Assembly: GCA_030524545.1 (NCBI GenBank)
Contig: JAUNGM010000015.1
Span: forward strand, 1 to 64,000
Source: Eubacteriales bacterium
GTDB lineage: Bacteria; Bacillota; Clostridia; Lachnospirales; Lachnospiraceae
DNA length: 64,000 nt
Direction of reading: 5' to 3'
The position numbers were made by a program, and so were the translations under genes. The notes beneath the pieces are model-generated. The model did not search any database. It was not told where the DNA came from and saw only the letters and a program-made list of their open reading frames with translations. Shown here one piece after another: positions 45,492 to 54,811 of this stretch; the stretch's first letter is position 1, and the number at the start of each line of letters is the position of its first letter.

Positions 45492-47030
45492 TTATTTCAT
45501 AGCTGCAACACGGTCAAACTCGTCCGTAATATCTTTAGACGGCGCTTTCGTTGCAAGGCTGAAGATGACAATCATCAACGCACTTAAGCAGAAGCCTACT
45601 GCCAGGGAATAAAGTCCCGTTGCAGCTCCAAGTGTCTGTCCGCCGGCAAGCGGTATGTAATCCCAGATAATCACGGTCAGACCGCCGGAAACAATACCGG
45701 CAATGGCGCCTGCAAGATTTGTTCTTCTCCAGAACAGGGACAGAAGCACGATTGGTCCGAATGCAGAACCAAGTCCGGCCCATGCATTAGATACCAGCCC
45801 CATGATACTGCTGTCCGGATTCCATGCGATTATAAATGCCAGAATGGAAACCACCACAACAGTCGCACGGCTCACCTGTACGATTTTTCTGGAATCCGCA
45901 TTTTTATCAATAAAGCTGTGATACAGATCCTCCGATACTGCTGAAGCCGTAACCAGAAGCTGGGAATCCGCAGTGGACATGATTGCTGCCAGAATACCGC
46001 AGAGGAAAATTCCTCCGATAAACGGAAGCGCAAGCTCCTCGGTAAACAGCTTATTGATCAGCTCAATAAATACACTCTCCGAAGAAGAAGCGCCGTTTTC
46101 ACCAAGCACTGTCGGAAGCAGGAATGCACGCCCGATCACTCCGATAAAGCATGCGGCTCCAAGGGAAAGAATATCCCATACAATGGCAATGTATTTGGAT
46201 TTCTTCAGTTCCTTCTCACTCTTAACAGCCATAAAACGTGTCAGGATATGCGGCATGCCGCAATAGCCGAGTCCCCATGCAAGCTGAGAAAAAATCTCAA
46301 TAAAGGTGTAGGGGCGATTCCCGTTTGACAGAGGGCTTAAAAAAGCTGCCGCTCCGTTTGTCACACCGCTCTGATCCAGCAGATCTGTCAGATTTCCCGG
46401 AAGCAGGAAATAGGCAATGATCGGAACGATCAGAAGACCGATGAGCATCAGCGTTCCCTGTACAAAGTCCGTCACACAGACAGCCATAAAACCGCCCATA
46501 AAAGTATAGCAGAGAATAACACCCGCACCAATGGCCAATGCAACGTGATAATCAATTCCAAATACCGTGTTGAACAGCTTGCCGCCTGCAGCCAGTGCTG
46601 ATGCGGTATAAACCAGGAAGAACACTACGATCACAATGGAAGACACCAGAAGAAGGATTTTCTTCCTGTCACGGAAACGGTTTTCAAAATAAGCCGGAAT
46701 CGTAAGGGAATTGTTGGCTTCAATTGTATATTTACGAAGTCTGCCGGAAATACATACCCAGTTAAACACAGTTCCCACAAACAAACCTACTGCAATCCAG
46801 ATCTGACCGGTACCCATCGCATAAATGGCTCCCGGAAGCCCCATCAGAAGCCATCCGCTCATATCGGATGCCTGTGCAGATAATGCAGCAACCCATGCAT
46901 TCAGCCCGCGTCCTCCCAGGAAATAATCCTCAGAGCTGCTGGTCTTTTTCATACATACAACACCGATGATGATCATCAGCACAAGGTAAGCTGCAAATGC
47001 AGACAAAATAATCATTGTTGTACTACTCAC
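45492..47030 (-). CDS. putP: Sodium/proline symporter
   Basis: 512 residues from a GTG at 47028-47030 (GAGGAGGAGAGATT upstream). Thirteen helices of the SSS family: EDYFLGGRGLNAWVAALSAQ ASDMSGW (sodium and substrate site), GIDYHVALAIGAG, and STADSQLLVTASAVSEDLYH. It matches PutP rather than sugar symporters because of the short C-terminal tail and the GLP segment. Confidence 0.9.
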   Translation of the reverse strand: MSSTTMIILSAFAAYLVLMIIIGVVCMKKTSSSEDYFLGGRGLNAWVAALSAQASDMSGWLLMGLPGAIYAMGTGQIWIAVGLFVGTVFNWVCISGRLRKYTIEANNSLTIPAYFENRFRDRKKILLLVSSIVIVVFFLVYTASALAAGGKLFNTVFGIDYHVALAIGAGVILCYTFMGGFMAVCVTDFVQGTLMLIGLLIVPIIAYFLLPGNLTDLLDQSGVTNGAAAFLSPLSNGNRPYTFIEIFSQLAWGLGYCGMPHILTRFMAVKSEKELKKSKYIAIVWDILSLGAACFIGVIGRAFLLPTVLGENGASSSESVFIELINKLFTEELALPFIGGIFLCGILAAIMSTADSQLLVTASAVSEDLYHSFIDKNADSRKIVQVSRATVVVVSILAFIIAWNPDSSIMGLVSNAWAGLGSAFGPIVLLSLFWRRTNLAGAIAGIVSGGLTVIIWDYIPLAGGQTLGAATGLYSLAVGFCLSALMIVIFSLATKAPSKDITDEFDRVAAMK

Positions 47031-47105
47031 AATCTCTCCTCCTCTTTTCAAAAAAATATTCTTTTACACTTTATCACACTATCATTCTAAATGCAACATA
47101 AAAAT

Positions 47106-47129
47106 AGGGAGACCGTCTCCAGTCTCCCT
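47106..47129 (-). terminator. Terminator after the DUF5662 gene
   Basis: AGGGAGAC (47106-47113) / GTCTCCCT (47122-47129), with T runs on both strands. Confidence 0.8.
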
Positions 47130-47175
47130 GTTTTTTCCATATTTCTCCGCTTTTCCCAAAGAATTGCCGGATATA

Positions 47176-47751
47176 TCAGAAGTTTCCGGCTTTTCTTCGT
47201 CTTTTGCTGTATCGGTCTTCTTTTTTCAGATAGACATATTTCATGTAGTGAAGGGTTTTCTCCTCTCCGTGGTCTGCCAGGATACGAAGCAGCGCTTCCA
47301 GATCCCTTTTTGTTTTCGGATGGATAAACCAGAGCTTTTCTTTGCTTTTAAGAAAATATTCCAGCGGCTGCTGATCCGTATAGGCATCCCCCAGATAGGT
47401 ACGGGATGCACTGATCCTGTCCATGATCATCTCTGCCACATATTTTCTGGGCATCTCTGCACCCATGATCACATGTTCCCCGTCCAGGGAATAGTCCACC
47501 CAGTATTCAAAATGATGGCGGTTGCGGCCTTTGTGATGAAGCCAGGACATCGATACGCCAATATCCTCCCTTTCCGCATTGTTCGGACTTCTGGTTCCCT
47601 GATAGTATCTGCAGCCTACCAGAAACTCCGTTGGAGAATACTTGGACAGGTCATGGAGCAGTCCCTGCTTATACAAACCAATACGGAAGCAATACTGCAT
47701 AACCAGCAGTTTATGTTTTGTAATTGTCTTAAAATGCAGCCATGGGTGCAT
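47176..47751 (-). CDS. DUF5662-family protein
   Basis: 191 residues with HD-like features: LLHDLSKYSPTEFL and WLHHKGRNRHHFEYW, reminiscent of a metal-dependent phosphohydrolase helix arrangement, and a basic tail. AGGAGGCATAAGG precedes the ATG, which is two bases past the stop of the debranching-like gene, so they form an operon. The enzyme activity is not established. Confidence 0.75.
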   Translation of the reverse strand: MHPWLHFKTITKHKLLVMQYCFRIGLYKQGLLHDLSKYSPTEFLVGCRYYQGTRSPNNAEREDIGVSMSWLHHKGRNRHHFEYWVDYSLDGEHVIMGAEMPRKYVAEMIMDRISASRTYLGDAYTDQQPLEYFLKSKEKLWFIHPKTKRDLEALLRILADHGEEKTLHYMKYVYLKKEDRYSKRRRKAGNF

Positions 47752-47753
47752 CC

Positions 47754-49616
47754 TTATGCCTCCTGTCTGCCCAATAGCACCACAATGGTGCGGGGCCGGA
47801 TTTCAATCGTTTTCTTATATTCTTCCTCTGATTCATGGAAAACCCCTTCTCCTGACGAAGCGGAAGTATCAATCACCTTTTTCCATGCCGCTCCCTCCGG
47901 AAGGTTTGGAAGTGCGATTTTTCTGGTCTCCCAGTGGAAATTATATGCTGCATAAATGTGATCATCCGGAGTTCCGTCTGTTTTTTGTACATAGGCACCG
48001 CAATACATGACTCCCAGAAGGCGGGATGTATTCTCATAACTGCAGTACCATGCCCGTTCCCCGTGGAAGGAAATATCCGGGAAGCCCTTTGTCAGATAAT
48101 CCACGCCTTTCAGTTCACGCCCCTGATGCAGGACAGGATGGGCCTTGCGAAAAGCAACGGCATCCTTTACAAACTGCAGAAGCTTTTCATTTTTCTTAAG
48201 ACCTTTCCAGTCAATCCAGCCAATGGGATTGTCCTGGCAATATGCATTGTTATTTCCGTTCTGGGAATTGGCGATCTCGTCTCCGCCGTAGATCATGGGA
48301 ACTCCCTGACTCAGAAGAAGCATCAAAAAAGCATTGCGCATCTGCCGCTCCCTGATCTGCCGGACAGCGGCCTTACGGCTCGATCCCTCCACACCGCAGT
48401 TCCAGGAAAAATTATAGCTGGTGCCATCCTGATTGTCTTCCCCATTGTCTTCATTATGCTTATAATTATAAGATACCATATCTGCCAGAGTAAACCCGTC
48501 CTGACATGCCATATAATGAATGGCAGCATGGGTATTGAAATTCTCCTTTACCCGGTAAGCAGCCCCCTGTACCGTCTCCTCATCGCTTTTTAAGAATCGT
48601 CTCATATCCTGAAGAAAACCTGGGTGATACTCTGCAAGATATCTGCCGGAAGAGTTCCGTTCTTCGGGTATCTCCCATACAGGAACATTGGTCAGCATCA
48701 GCTTGGTTTTAGAAAGCACGCCGTCTTTCAGAAGAAGATTTACCGGTACTCCGTCTCCAAGAAGATGAAAGCCGTCCACATGATAATAAAGTTTCCAGAA
48801 CTGAAGTATCCGGAGAATCATAAAAGGATTTGTTTCCTTAGAGAAATAGAATTCCATAATACATTCTATCCCTGCTTTGTGAAGGGCCTTCACAAGGTCA
48901 CGAAACTCTCTCTGCGGCTCAGCCCCTGCACAGTAAGCACGCTTCGGGGCAAAATAAAATCCCGGCTGATAGCCCCAGAAATTTATCTTTTCTTCTCTCT
49001 TCCTGGATACCATCCCTGTATTCTGCTTCATGGGAGGAATCTCCATAAACTCATAGGCCGGCATCAGCTCCACAGCATTGATTCCCAATTCCCGCAGATA
49101 GGGAATCATTTCTATCAATCCGCTGAAGGTTCCACGTTTCTTAGCGGGCAGCCTGGCTTGCTTCGTGTATCCTCTTACATGAAGTTTGTATAAGATCATT
49201 TCTTCATAAGCAATTGCCGGACCGGCATCCTCCTCCCAGTCATAGGCTTCCTCAGAAAGAAATCCGCAGCGCACTTTATGCGCATCCTCCCTGTCCGCAG
49301 GCGCACCAAACTGTTCCCTGCCCCGAATCCCGTATGCACAGGGATCCTGTACTACCTGGCCATCTATGCAAAAATTGTATTCATAATCCTCCGGGATAAA
49401 ATCTTTCAGACACAGAGCACTGATATTTCCGATTCTGATTCCCTCCGTAAAAGGAATCTCCTGCGTCGGCTCCTTTGATCTTTTTCGGTATAATAAAAGA
49501 GAAGCTTCCGTATTATCTGCCGTTTCCACTGCAAAATTATAACTCGCTTCCACCCTGTTCGCTCCAGGCATCAACGGGTATCCCGGTTCAATGCGGGTGA
49601 TTTTCTGGACTGCCAT
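47754..49616 (-). CDS. GlgX-like debranching protein, catalytically degenerate
   Basis: 620 residues with a GH13 isoamylase layout: N-terminal CBM48-like domain (1-125), barrel and C-terminal beta domain. The C-terminal landmarks DGFTL, KHNEDNGEDNQDG and GDEIANSQNGNNNAYCQDN match glycogen-debranching enzymes. However, conserved region I (normally DVVYNH) reads EFYFSK at 255-260. The nucleophile in DGFRFD is replaced in DGFHLL (281-286). The acid/base Glu of AEPWD is missing in TNVPVW (309-314), and the HD pair is QD (372-373). Hydrolysis is unlikely; a glycan-binding or regulatory role is possible. Confidence 0.85.
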   Translation of the reverse strand: MAVQKITRIEPGYPLMPGANRVEASYNFAVETADNTEASLLLYRKRSKEPTQEIPFTEGIRIGNISALCLKDFIPEDYEYNFCIDGQVVQDPCAYGIRGREQFGAPADREDAHKVRCGFLSEEAYDWEEDAGPAIAYEEMILYKLHVRGYTKQARLPAKKRGTFSGLIEMIPYLRELGINAVELMPAYEFMEIPPMKQNTGMVSRKREEKINFWGYQPGFYFAPKRAYCAGAEPQREFRDLVKALHKAGIECIMEFYFSKETNPFMILRILQFWKLYYHVDGFHLLGDGVPVNLLLKDGVLSKTKLMLTNVPVWEIPEERNSSGRYLAEYHPGFLQDMRRFLKSDEETVQGAAYRVKENFNTHAAIHYMACQDGFTLADMVSYNYKHNEDNGEDNQDGTSYNFSWNCGVEGSSRKAAVRQIRERQMRNAFLMLLLSQGVPMIYGGDEIANSQNGNNNAYCQDNPIGWIDWKGLKKNEKLLQFVKDAVAFRKAHPVLHQGRELKGVDYLTKGFPDISFHGERAWYCSYENTSRLLGVMYCGAYVQKTDGTPDDHIYAAYNFHWETRKIALPNLPEGAAWKKVIDTSASSGEGVFHESEEEYKKTIEIRPRTIVVLLGRQEA

Positions 49617-49645
49617 AAAATACCCTCCTTTTCATCAGTAGTGGT

Positions 49646-50398
49646 TCATACTAGTCTTAACTCAATCGGGCAATGATCTGATCCCATGATTTCCGTATGG
49701 ATCGCAGCACTTTCCAACTGTTCTTTCAAAGCTGGCGATACAATAAAATAGTCGATTCTCCATCCTGCATTTTTTTCTCTTGCACGGAAACGGTATGACC
49801 ACCAGGAATACACCCCTTCCTGATCCGGATAAAAATAACGGAAAGTATCAATAAATCCGCTTTCCAGGACTTTTGTAAAGCAGGCACGCTCTTCGTCCGT
49901 AAAACCTGCATTATTCCGGTTCGTCTTAGGATTTTTCAGGTCAATCTCCTGATGAGCCACATTCAGGTCTCCGCAGCAGATCACCGGTTTCTTCTCCTGA
50001 AGCGCTAAAAGGTAATTCAGGAAGTCCCTCTCCCACTCCATTCTATAAGATAATCGGCGCAGCTCACTTTGAGAATTTGGTGTATAAACAGTCACAAAAT
50101 AGAAATCGTCAAATTCCAGCGTAATCACACGCCCTTCTTTATCATGTTCCTCGATTCCTATTCCATATGCAACTGATAAAGGCTCTTTTTTTGTAAAAAC
50201 AGCGGTACCTGAATAGCCTCGCCTGTTGGCATAGTTCCAATACTGATAATATCCCGGAAGCTCAAGCTTCACCTGCCCCTCCTGACACTTCGTCTCCTGC
50301 AGACAAAAAATATCTGCGTCCAGTTCCCGAAAGCGTTCTTCAAATCCTTTTGTCAGGCAGGCCCTGATTCCGTTTACATTCCATGAAATGAATTTCAT
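49646..50398 (-). CDS. exoA: Exodeoxyribonuclease III
   Basis: 250 residues from the ATG at 50396-50398 (GAGGAG upstream). EEP-fold residues are in place: [16 protein letters not shown] (metal Glu), [26 protein letters not shown] and GSDHCPI. It repairs abasic sites and 3' blocks. Confidence 0.96.
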   Translation of the reverse strand: MKFISWNVNGIRACLTKGFEERFRELDADIFCLQETKCQEGQVKLELPGYYQYWNYANRRGYSGTAVFTKKEPLSVAYGIGIEEHDKEGRVITLEFDDFYFVTVYTPNSQSELRRLSYRMEWERDFLNYLLALQEKKPVICCGDLNVAHQEIDLKNPKTNRNNAGFTDEERACFTKVLESGFIDTFRYFYPDQEGVYSWWSYRFRAREKNAGWRIDYFIVSPALKEQLESAAIHTEIMGSDHCPIELRLV

Positions 50399-50625
50399 TT
50401 TGTGTCTCCTCTGTTCTTCTGTCTCTTCACACATGGTGAGCAGTCATTATGATTCATGCTAATCCATTATAACACAGATGCAAATTGTTTGGACAGAGGA
50501 AAAAGAAATTTTCCATTTTTTCTAACAACACATTTTTTCTAACAGCATTGCAATATCATTACGCTTCTGTTACAATATAACAACCATCAGGAATCCAAAT
50601 ATAAGAATAAAGCGAGGAAAATTTT

Positions 50626-51018
50626 ATGAGTGAAGATATGAACAAAGATGTATGCAGCAGTGAATCCTGCGGATGTACGCCAAGCGACTGTGCTTCCTGC
50701 GGCGGCGGATGCGGCGGCAATGCACAGGAGCATCACACCATTACTCTGACCATGGAGGACGACACAGAAGTAGAATGCGCCATCCTGACTATCTATCCTG
50801 TGGATGATAAGGAATATATTGCGCTTCTTCCTCTGGATGAGAACGGCCAGAACCAATCCGGAGAGGTATATCTTTATGCGTTCTCACGCACAGAATCCGG
50901 AGATCCAATGCTGTCGAACATTGAAGACGATGAAGAATATGCCAAAGCAGCCGATGCCTTTGACACCATTCTGGAAAATGCAAGAAAAGCTGAAGAAGAA
51001 GGCGCTCCATTAGAGTAA
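50626..51018 (+). CDS. DUF1292 protein with N-terminal Cys cluster
   Basis: 130 residues. Residues of about 35-110 form the DUF1292 domain (ITLTMEDDTEVECAILTIY, then YIALLPLD, then YLYAF). Before it, residues 10-31 contain seven Cys in a Gly-rich run (CSSESCGC, CASCGGGCGG), which looks like a metal-binding arm. Function unknown. A strong terminator follows. Confidence 0.8.
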   Translation: MSEDMNKDVCSSESCGCTPSDCASCGGGCGGNAQEHHTITLTMEDDTEVECAILTIYPVDDKEYIALLPLDENGQNQSGEVYLYAFSRTESGDPMLSNIEDDEEYAKAADAFDTILENARKAEEEGAPLE

Positions 51019-51025
51019 ATTAAAA

Positions 51026-51065
51026 CAGGGCAGAGCTTTTAGGAAATTCCTAAATCTCTGCCCTG
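51026..51065. terminator. Bidirectional terminator
   Basis: CAGGGCAGAG / CTCTGCCCTG, 10-bp stem, plus an inner TTTAGGAA / TTCCTAAA; it separates convergent DUF1292 and dut genes. Confidence 0.85.
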
Positions 51066-51073
51066 ACTTTTCA

Positions 51074-51586
51074 TTATTTTGTTGTACTTCCGAAACCGCC
51101 GTTGCGCACATCTGTCACATCATCATCTACGGTAATTCCATACTCAACAAAAATCCCCTGCATAAATCCGGTGTCTGCCGGTATGGTTACTGTTTTACCT
51201 TCGTTCGTATCATTAGTCAGCTTCACAAAAATATGACCTTCATTGTCTGAATAGAAATAGTCACTGTCAATAATGCCGACCGTATTATTCAACTGCAGAC
51301 GGAATTTAAATCCCAGACCGCTTCTCGGATAACACTTCAGCACCCATTCCTGCTGCATTTCCACACGGATTCCCGTAGGGATCTTAATGGTCTCTCCCGG
51401 CTTCAGGGTAACATCTGCCGGGGAAAAGAAATCATATCCTGCACTTCCTGCCGTAGCTCTTCTCGGCAGCCGGATCTTTTCGTAAACAGAACGGGCCTCT
51501 TCTTCTGAGGCTGCCGGAAAGGTATCCACCCAGTCTGCTTTAAATCTCTCTTCACTTACTTTATGGAATCTGGCAATTCTCTTCAT
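51074..51586 (-). CDS. dut: dUTP diphosphatase-like protein
   Basis: 170 residues from the ATG at 51584-51586 (TTTAGGAGGAACT upstream). Trimeric dUTPase blocks are seen: AGSAGYDFFSP, PRSGLGFKFRLQLNNTVGIID and a C-terminal RNGGFGSTTK. An insertion (VDTFPAASEEEARSVYEKI) precedes the core. It removes dUTP. It follows nrdG, so both nucleotide-supply genes may share a transcript with pnp. Confidence 0.92.
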   Translation of the reverse strand: MKRIARFHKVSEERFKADWVDTFPAASEEEARSVYEKIRLPRRATAGSAGYDFFSPADVTLKPGETIKIPTGIRVEMQQEWVLKCYPRSGLGFKFRLQLNNTVGIIDSDYFYSDNEGHIFVKLTNDTNEGKTVTIPADTGFMQGIFVEYGITVDDDVTDVRNGGFGSTTK

Positions 51587-51625
51587 AGTTCCTCCTAAAT
51601 TCCGGGAATGAATCTTCATACACAT

Positions 51626-52117
51626 TCAATCCGTGTGCAGGACAACTTGTCCCTCCTGCAAAGTAGCCGGTACATTGATAACGCGCTGGTTGCTGGAACC
51701 TTTCCATTTCAGGAGCAGTTCCTTCTTTTCTACCTCAAACTCGCCATCTACACACACATCCAGATATTGAACGATTTCCTCATTCCTGATTTCCTCCCAG
51801 AGAGCGCCCGTGTACAGCCAGATGGTCTTTTCCGGGTATCGCCTGCGGATTTCTTTAGCAAGGTCTGTTACCTCCGCGATATTTGCAGGGTGCAGCGGAT
51901 CACCTCCCGAGAAGGTGATTCCGCTGATGTAATCCTTATCCAGCTCGTCAAAAATCTCTTTGCGCTCTGCATCTGTAAACGGAAGTCCTCCGTTACAGTC
52001 CCAGGTGATGGGATTCTGACATTCCCTGCAGCCATGATTGCATCCTGCTACCCAGAGAACTACTCGAAGACCATCCCCATTCAGCATATCGTCCTTGGTA
52101 ATATTGTGATATCTCAT
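51626..52117 (-). CDS. nrdG: Anaerobic ribonucleotide reductase activase
   Basis: 163 residues from the ATG at 52115-52117, five bases after the pnp stop. The radical-SAM cysteines C26, C30 and C33 are in GCNHGCREC, followed by SGGDPLHP. It generates the glycyl radical in NrdD. No nrdD is in this window, so it is separated from its substrate enzyme. Confidence 0.95.
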   Translation of the reverse strand: MRYHNITKDDMLNGDGLRVVLWVAGCNHGCRECQNPITWDCNGGLPFTDAERKEIFDELDKDYISGITFSGGDPLHPANIAEVTDLAKEIRRRYPEKTIWLYTGALWEEIRNEEIVQYLDVCVDGEFEVEKKELLLKWKGSSNQRVINVPATLQEGQVVLHTD

Positions 52118-52122
52118 AATTC

Positions 52123-54216
52123 TTAAGCTTCTTCCGGTACGTCCTTCATACTGAAGCTGATTCTTCCCATCTTGTCCTTGCCAAGACAAACCACCTTCAC
52201 CTTGTCACCAAGAGTCAGAACGTCTTCTACACGATTGATTCTCTCTTTACAGATCTTGGAAATGTGAACCATTCCCTCTTTGCCCGGTGCAAATTCAATA
52301 AATGCACCGAATTCCTTGATGCTGACAACTTTTCCTGTAAAGATCTGTCCTGCTTCAAAATCTGTTGCAATGATCTCTACCATACGTGCTGCCTCATCCA
52401 TGCTCTTCTGCTCTACGCCGCAGATGGATACGGCACCGTCGTCTGTGATGTCGATCTTGACACCTGTACGCTCAATGATCGTATTAATGGTCTTGCCTCT
52501 CTGTCCAACCACATCACCGATCTTCTGCGGATCAATCTGAATCTGAATGATCTTCGGAGCATATTTGCCGACCGTTGCACGAGGCTCTGCAATACATTTC
52601 TCCATAACCTCTGTCAGGATATATTCTCTTGCTTCCTTGGTTCTTCTGATTGCTTCTTCTACGATGTCTCTTGTAAGACCATGGATCTTAATATCCATCT
52701 GGATTGCAGTGATACCATCGTGGGTACCTGCTACCTTAAAGTCCATATCTCCAAAGAAGTCTTCCAGACCCTGGATATCTGTCAGTACGATATAATCATC
52801 ATCTGTCTCACCTGTCACAAGACCGCAGGAAATACCTGCAACCGGTTTCTTGATCGGCACGCCTGCTGCCATGAGGGACATGGTGGACGCACAGATACTT
52901 GCCTGAGAGGTGGATCCGTTGGATTCAAATGTCTCGGAAACCGTACGGATTGCGTACGGGAATTCCTCTTCCGTAGGCAGAACAGGTACAAGTGCTCTTT
53001 CTGCCAGTGCACCATGACCGATCTCACGGCGTCCCGGTCCTCTGGAAGGTTTCGTTTCACCTACCGAGTAGGATGGGAAATTGTAATGGTGCATATATCT
53101 CTTGGATGTCTCAAACTCATCCAGGCCGTCTACTTTCTGCGCGTCAGAGAGCGGAGCCAGAGTCGTTACCGTACAGATCTGAGTCTGGCCGCGGGTGAAC
53201 ATCGCAGAACCATGCACTCTCGGAATAATATCTACTTCTGCTGCCAGCGGGCGGATCTGAGTGATGGCACGTCCATCCGGTCTCTTCTGGTCTTTTAAGA
53301 TCATCTTGCGGACAGTCTTCTTCTGATACTGGTAAACTGCTTCGGAAAGGACATCAAGCCACTCCTCATTCTCAGCAAACGCTTCCTGAAGCTTAGCGGT
53401 AATCTCACGGATATTGCCTTCTCTTGTCTGCTTATCATCGGTAAATACGGCTACTTCCATCTCTTCCGGAGTCACAATCTTCTTCATAGCCTCAAACAGT
53501 TCTTCCGGAACTGCACAGGATTCGTAAGAATGCTTCTCTTTGCCGCATTCTGCAACAATCTTATCAATAAATGCAATGATTTCCTGGTTTACTTCATGCG
53601 CCTTATAAATAGCCTCGATCATCTTGTCTTCCGGGATTTCCTTTGCACCGGCCTCGATCATAATGACCTTCTCTCTGGTAGATGCAACAGTAAGCTGCAG
53701 ATCAGAAACGTCTTTCTGGGCAAGAGTCGGATTGATGATAAACTCACCGTCGATCATACCAACCTGTGTGGTTGCACACGGACCATCAAACGGAATGTCG
53801 GAAATACAGGTCGCGATCGAGGAACCAAGCATAGCCGGGATTTCCGGATTGCAGTCGGAATCTACGGACATTACCATATTCACCAGGGTTACATCATTTC
53901 TGTAATCCTTCGGGAACAACGGACGCATCGGACGGTCAATGACACGGGAAGTCAGGATCGCATGCTCGCTTGCCTTCCCTTCTCTCTTATTGAAGCCTCC
54001 CGGAATCTTGCCTACGGCATACATTTTTTCTTCATATTCAACACTCAATGGGAAGAAATCGATTCCTTCTCTCGGTTCTTTGGATGCAGTTGCTGTGGAT
54101 AATACAGTGGTTTCACCGTAATGCATCAAAGCCGCACCATTTGCCTGTTTTGCAACACGGCCGATATCGACTGTCAATGTTCTTCCGGCTAATTCCATGG
54201 AATAACTTTTGTACAT
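52123..54216 (-). CDS. pnp: Polynucleotide phosphorylase
   Basis: 697 residues from the ATG at 54214-54216 (AAGGAGAAAGAGT upstream). Two RNase PH domains, then KH (QIDPQKIGDVVGQRGKTINT) and S1 (FTGKVVSIKEFGAFIEFAPG) domains. It degrades RNA phosphorolytically. The rpsO-pnp order is conserved; a terminator between the two can set their ratio. Confidence 0.97.
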   Translation of the reverse strand: MYKSYSMELAGRTLTVDIGRVAKQANGAALMHYGETTVLSTATASKEPREGIDFFPLSVEYEEKMYAVGKIPGGFNKREGKASEHAILTSRVIDRPMRPLFPKDYRNDVTLVNMVMSVDSDCNPEIPAMLGSSIATCISDIPFDGPCATTQVGMIDGEFIINPTLAQKDVSDLQLTVASTREKVIMIEAGAKEIPEDKMIEAIYKAHEVNQEIIAFIDKIVAECGKEKHSYESCAVPEELFEAMKKIVTPEEMEVAVFTDDKQTREGNIREITAKLQEAFAENEEWLDVLSEAVYQYQKKTVRKMILKDQKRPDGRAITQIRPLAAEVDIIPRVHGSAMFTRGQTQICTVTTLAPLSDAQKVDGLDEFETSKRYMHHYNFPSYSVGETKPSRGPGRREIGHGALAERALVPVLPTEEEFPYAIRTVSETFESNGSTSQASICASTMSLMAAGVPIKKPVAGISCGLVTGETDDDYIVLTDIQGLEDFFGDMDFKVAGTHDGITAIQMDIKIHGLTRDIVEEAIRRTKEAREYILTEVMEKCIAEPRATVGKYAPKIIQIQIDPQKIGDVVGQRGKTINTIIERTGVKIDITDDGAVSICGVEQKSMDEAARMVEIIATDFEAGQIFTGKVVSIKEFGAFIEFAPGKEGMVHISKICKERINRVEDVLTLGDKVKVVCLGKDKMGRISFSMKDVPEEA

Positions 54217-54374
54217 ACTCTTTCTCCTTTTACTCATTTTTTGATTATGCCCACACATGAAACAGAAGTCCGAAACAACTGAAAAAACCGCTTATTCTAT
54301 GGTTCATCCTCTAAACGGGCTTTTCAGTAGTCTCGGAAATCACTCCTGCCATACTGTCCGGCAACCTAAAAATA

Positions 54375-54394
54375 GGGCGGATGGTAATCCGCCC
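54375..54394 (-). terminator. rpsO terminator
   Basis: GGGCGGAT / ATCCGCCC, 8-bp perfect stem, followed on the minus strand by TATTTTT. Confidence 0.85.
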
Positions 54395-54408
54395 CTTCCG
54401 CATACTAA

Positions 54409-54675
54409 TTATTTTCTTAAACCTAACTTTTCAATCAGTGCACGGTATCTTTCGATGTCAGTTTTCTTCAGGTAAGCTAACAGTCCACGTCTCTGACCTA
54501 CCATTTTCAGAAGACCACGTCTGGAATGATGATCCTTGTGATGTGTCTGTAAATGCTCGGTAAGTTCCTGAATTCTTGCTGTAAGAACTGCAACCTGTAC
54601 TTCCGGTGAACCTGTGTCACCTTCGCATCTTGCATATTCTTTCATAATTGCCTGTTTTTTTTCTTTTGAAATCAT
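54409..54675 (-). CDS. rpsO: 30S ribosomal protein S15
   Basis: 88 residues, full length, with the signature [17 protein letters not shown], then [16 protein letters not shown]. It binds 16S rRNA in the platform. Confidence 0.98.
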   Translation of the reverse strand: MISKEKKQAIMKEYARCEGDTGSPEVQVAVLTARIQELTEHLQTHHKDHHSRRGLLKMVGQRRGLLAYLKKTDIERYRALIEKLGLRK

Positions 54676-54769
54676 CTTGATTTCCTCCTTAATTCTTTTA
54701 TAATCGCCTCATATTAAGAAACGGTCGGAGTCTCCTGTCTCCGAATATGGGCTAAATCTAACCTTGGAT

Positions 54770-54798
54770 AGTATAGCACAGAACTAATTTCGTGTAAA
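54770..54798 (-). promoter_or_regulatory. rpsO promoter
   Basis: TTTACA (54793-54798) and TATACT (54770-54775) with a 17-bp spacer and a TGC extension; the start lies about 85 bases before the rpsO ATG. Confidence 0.75.
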
Positions 54799-54811
54799 CC
54801 ATTTTTTTTCT

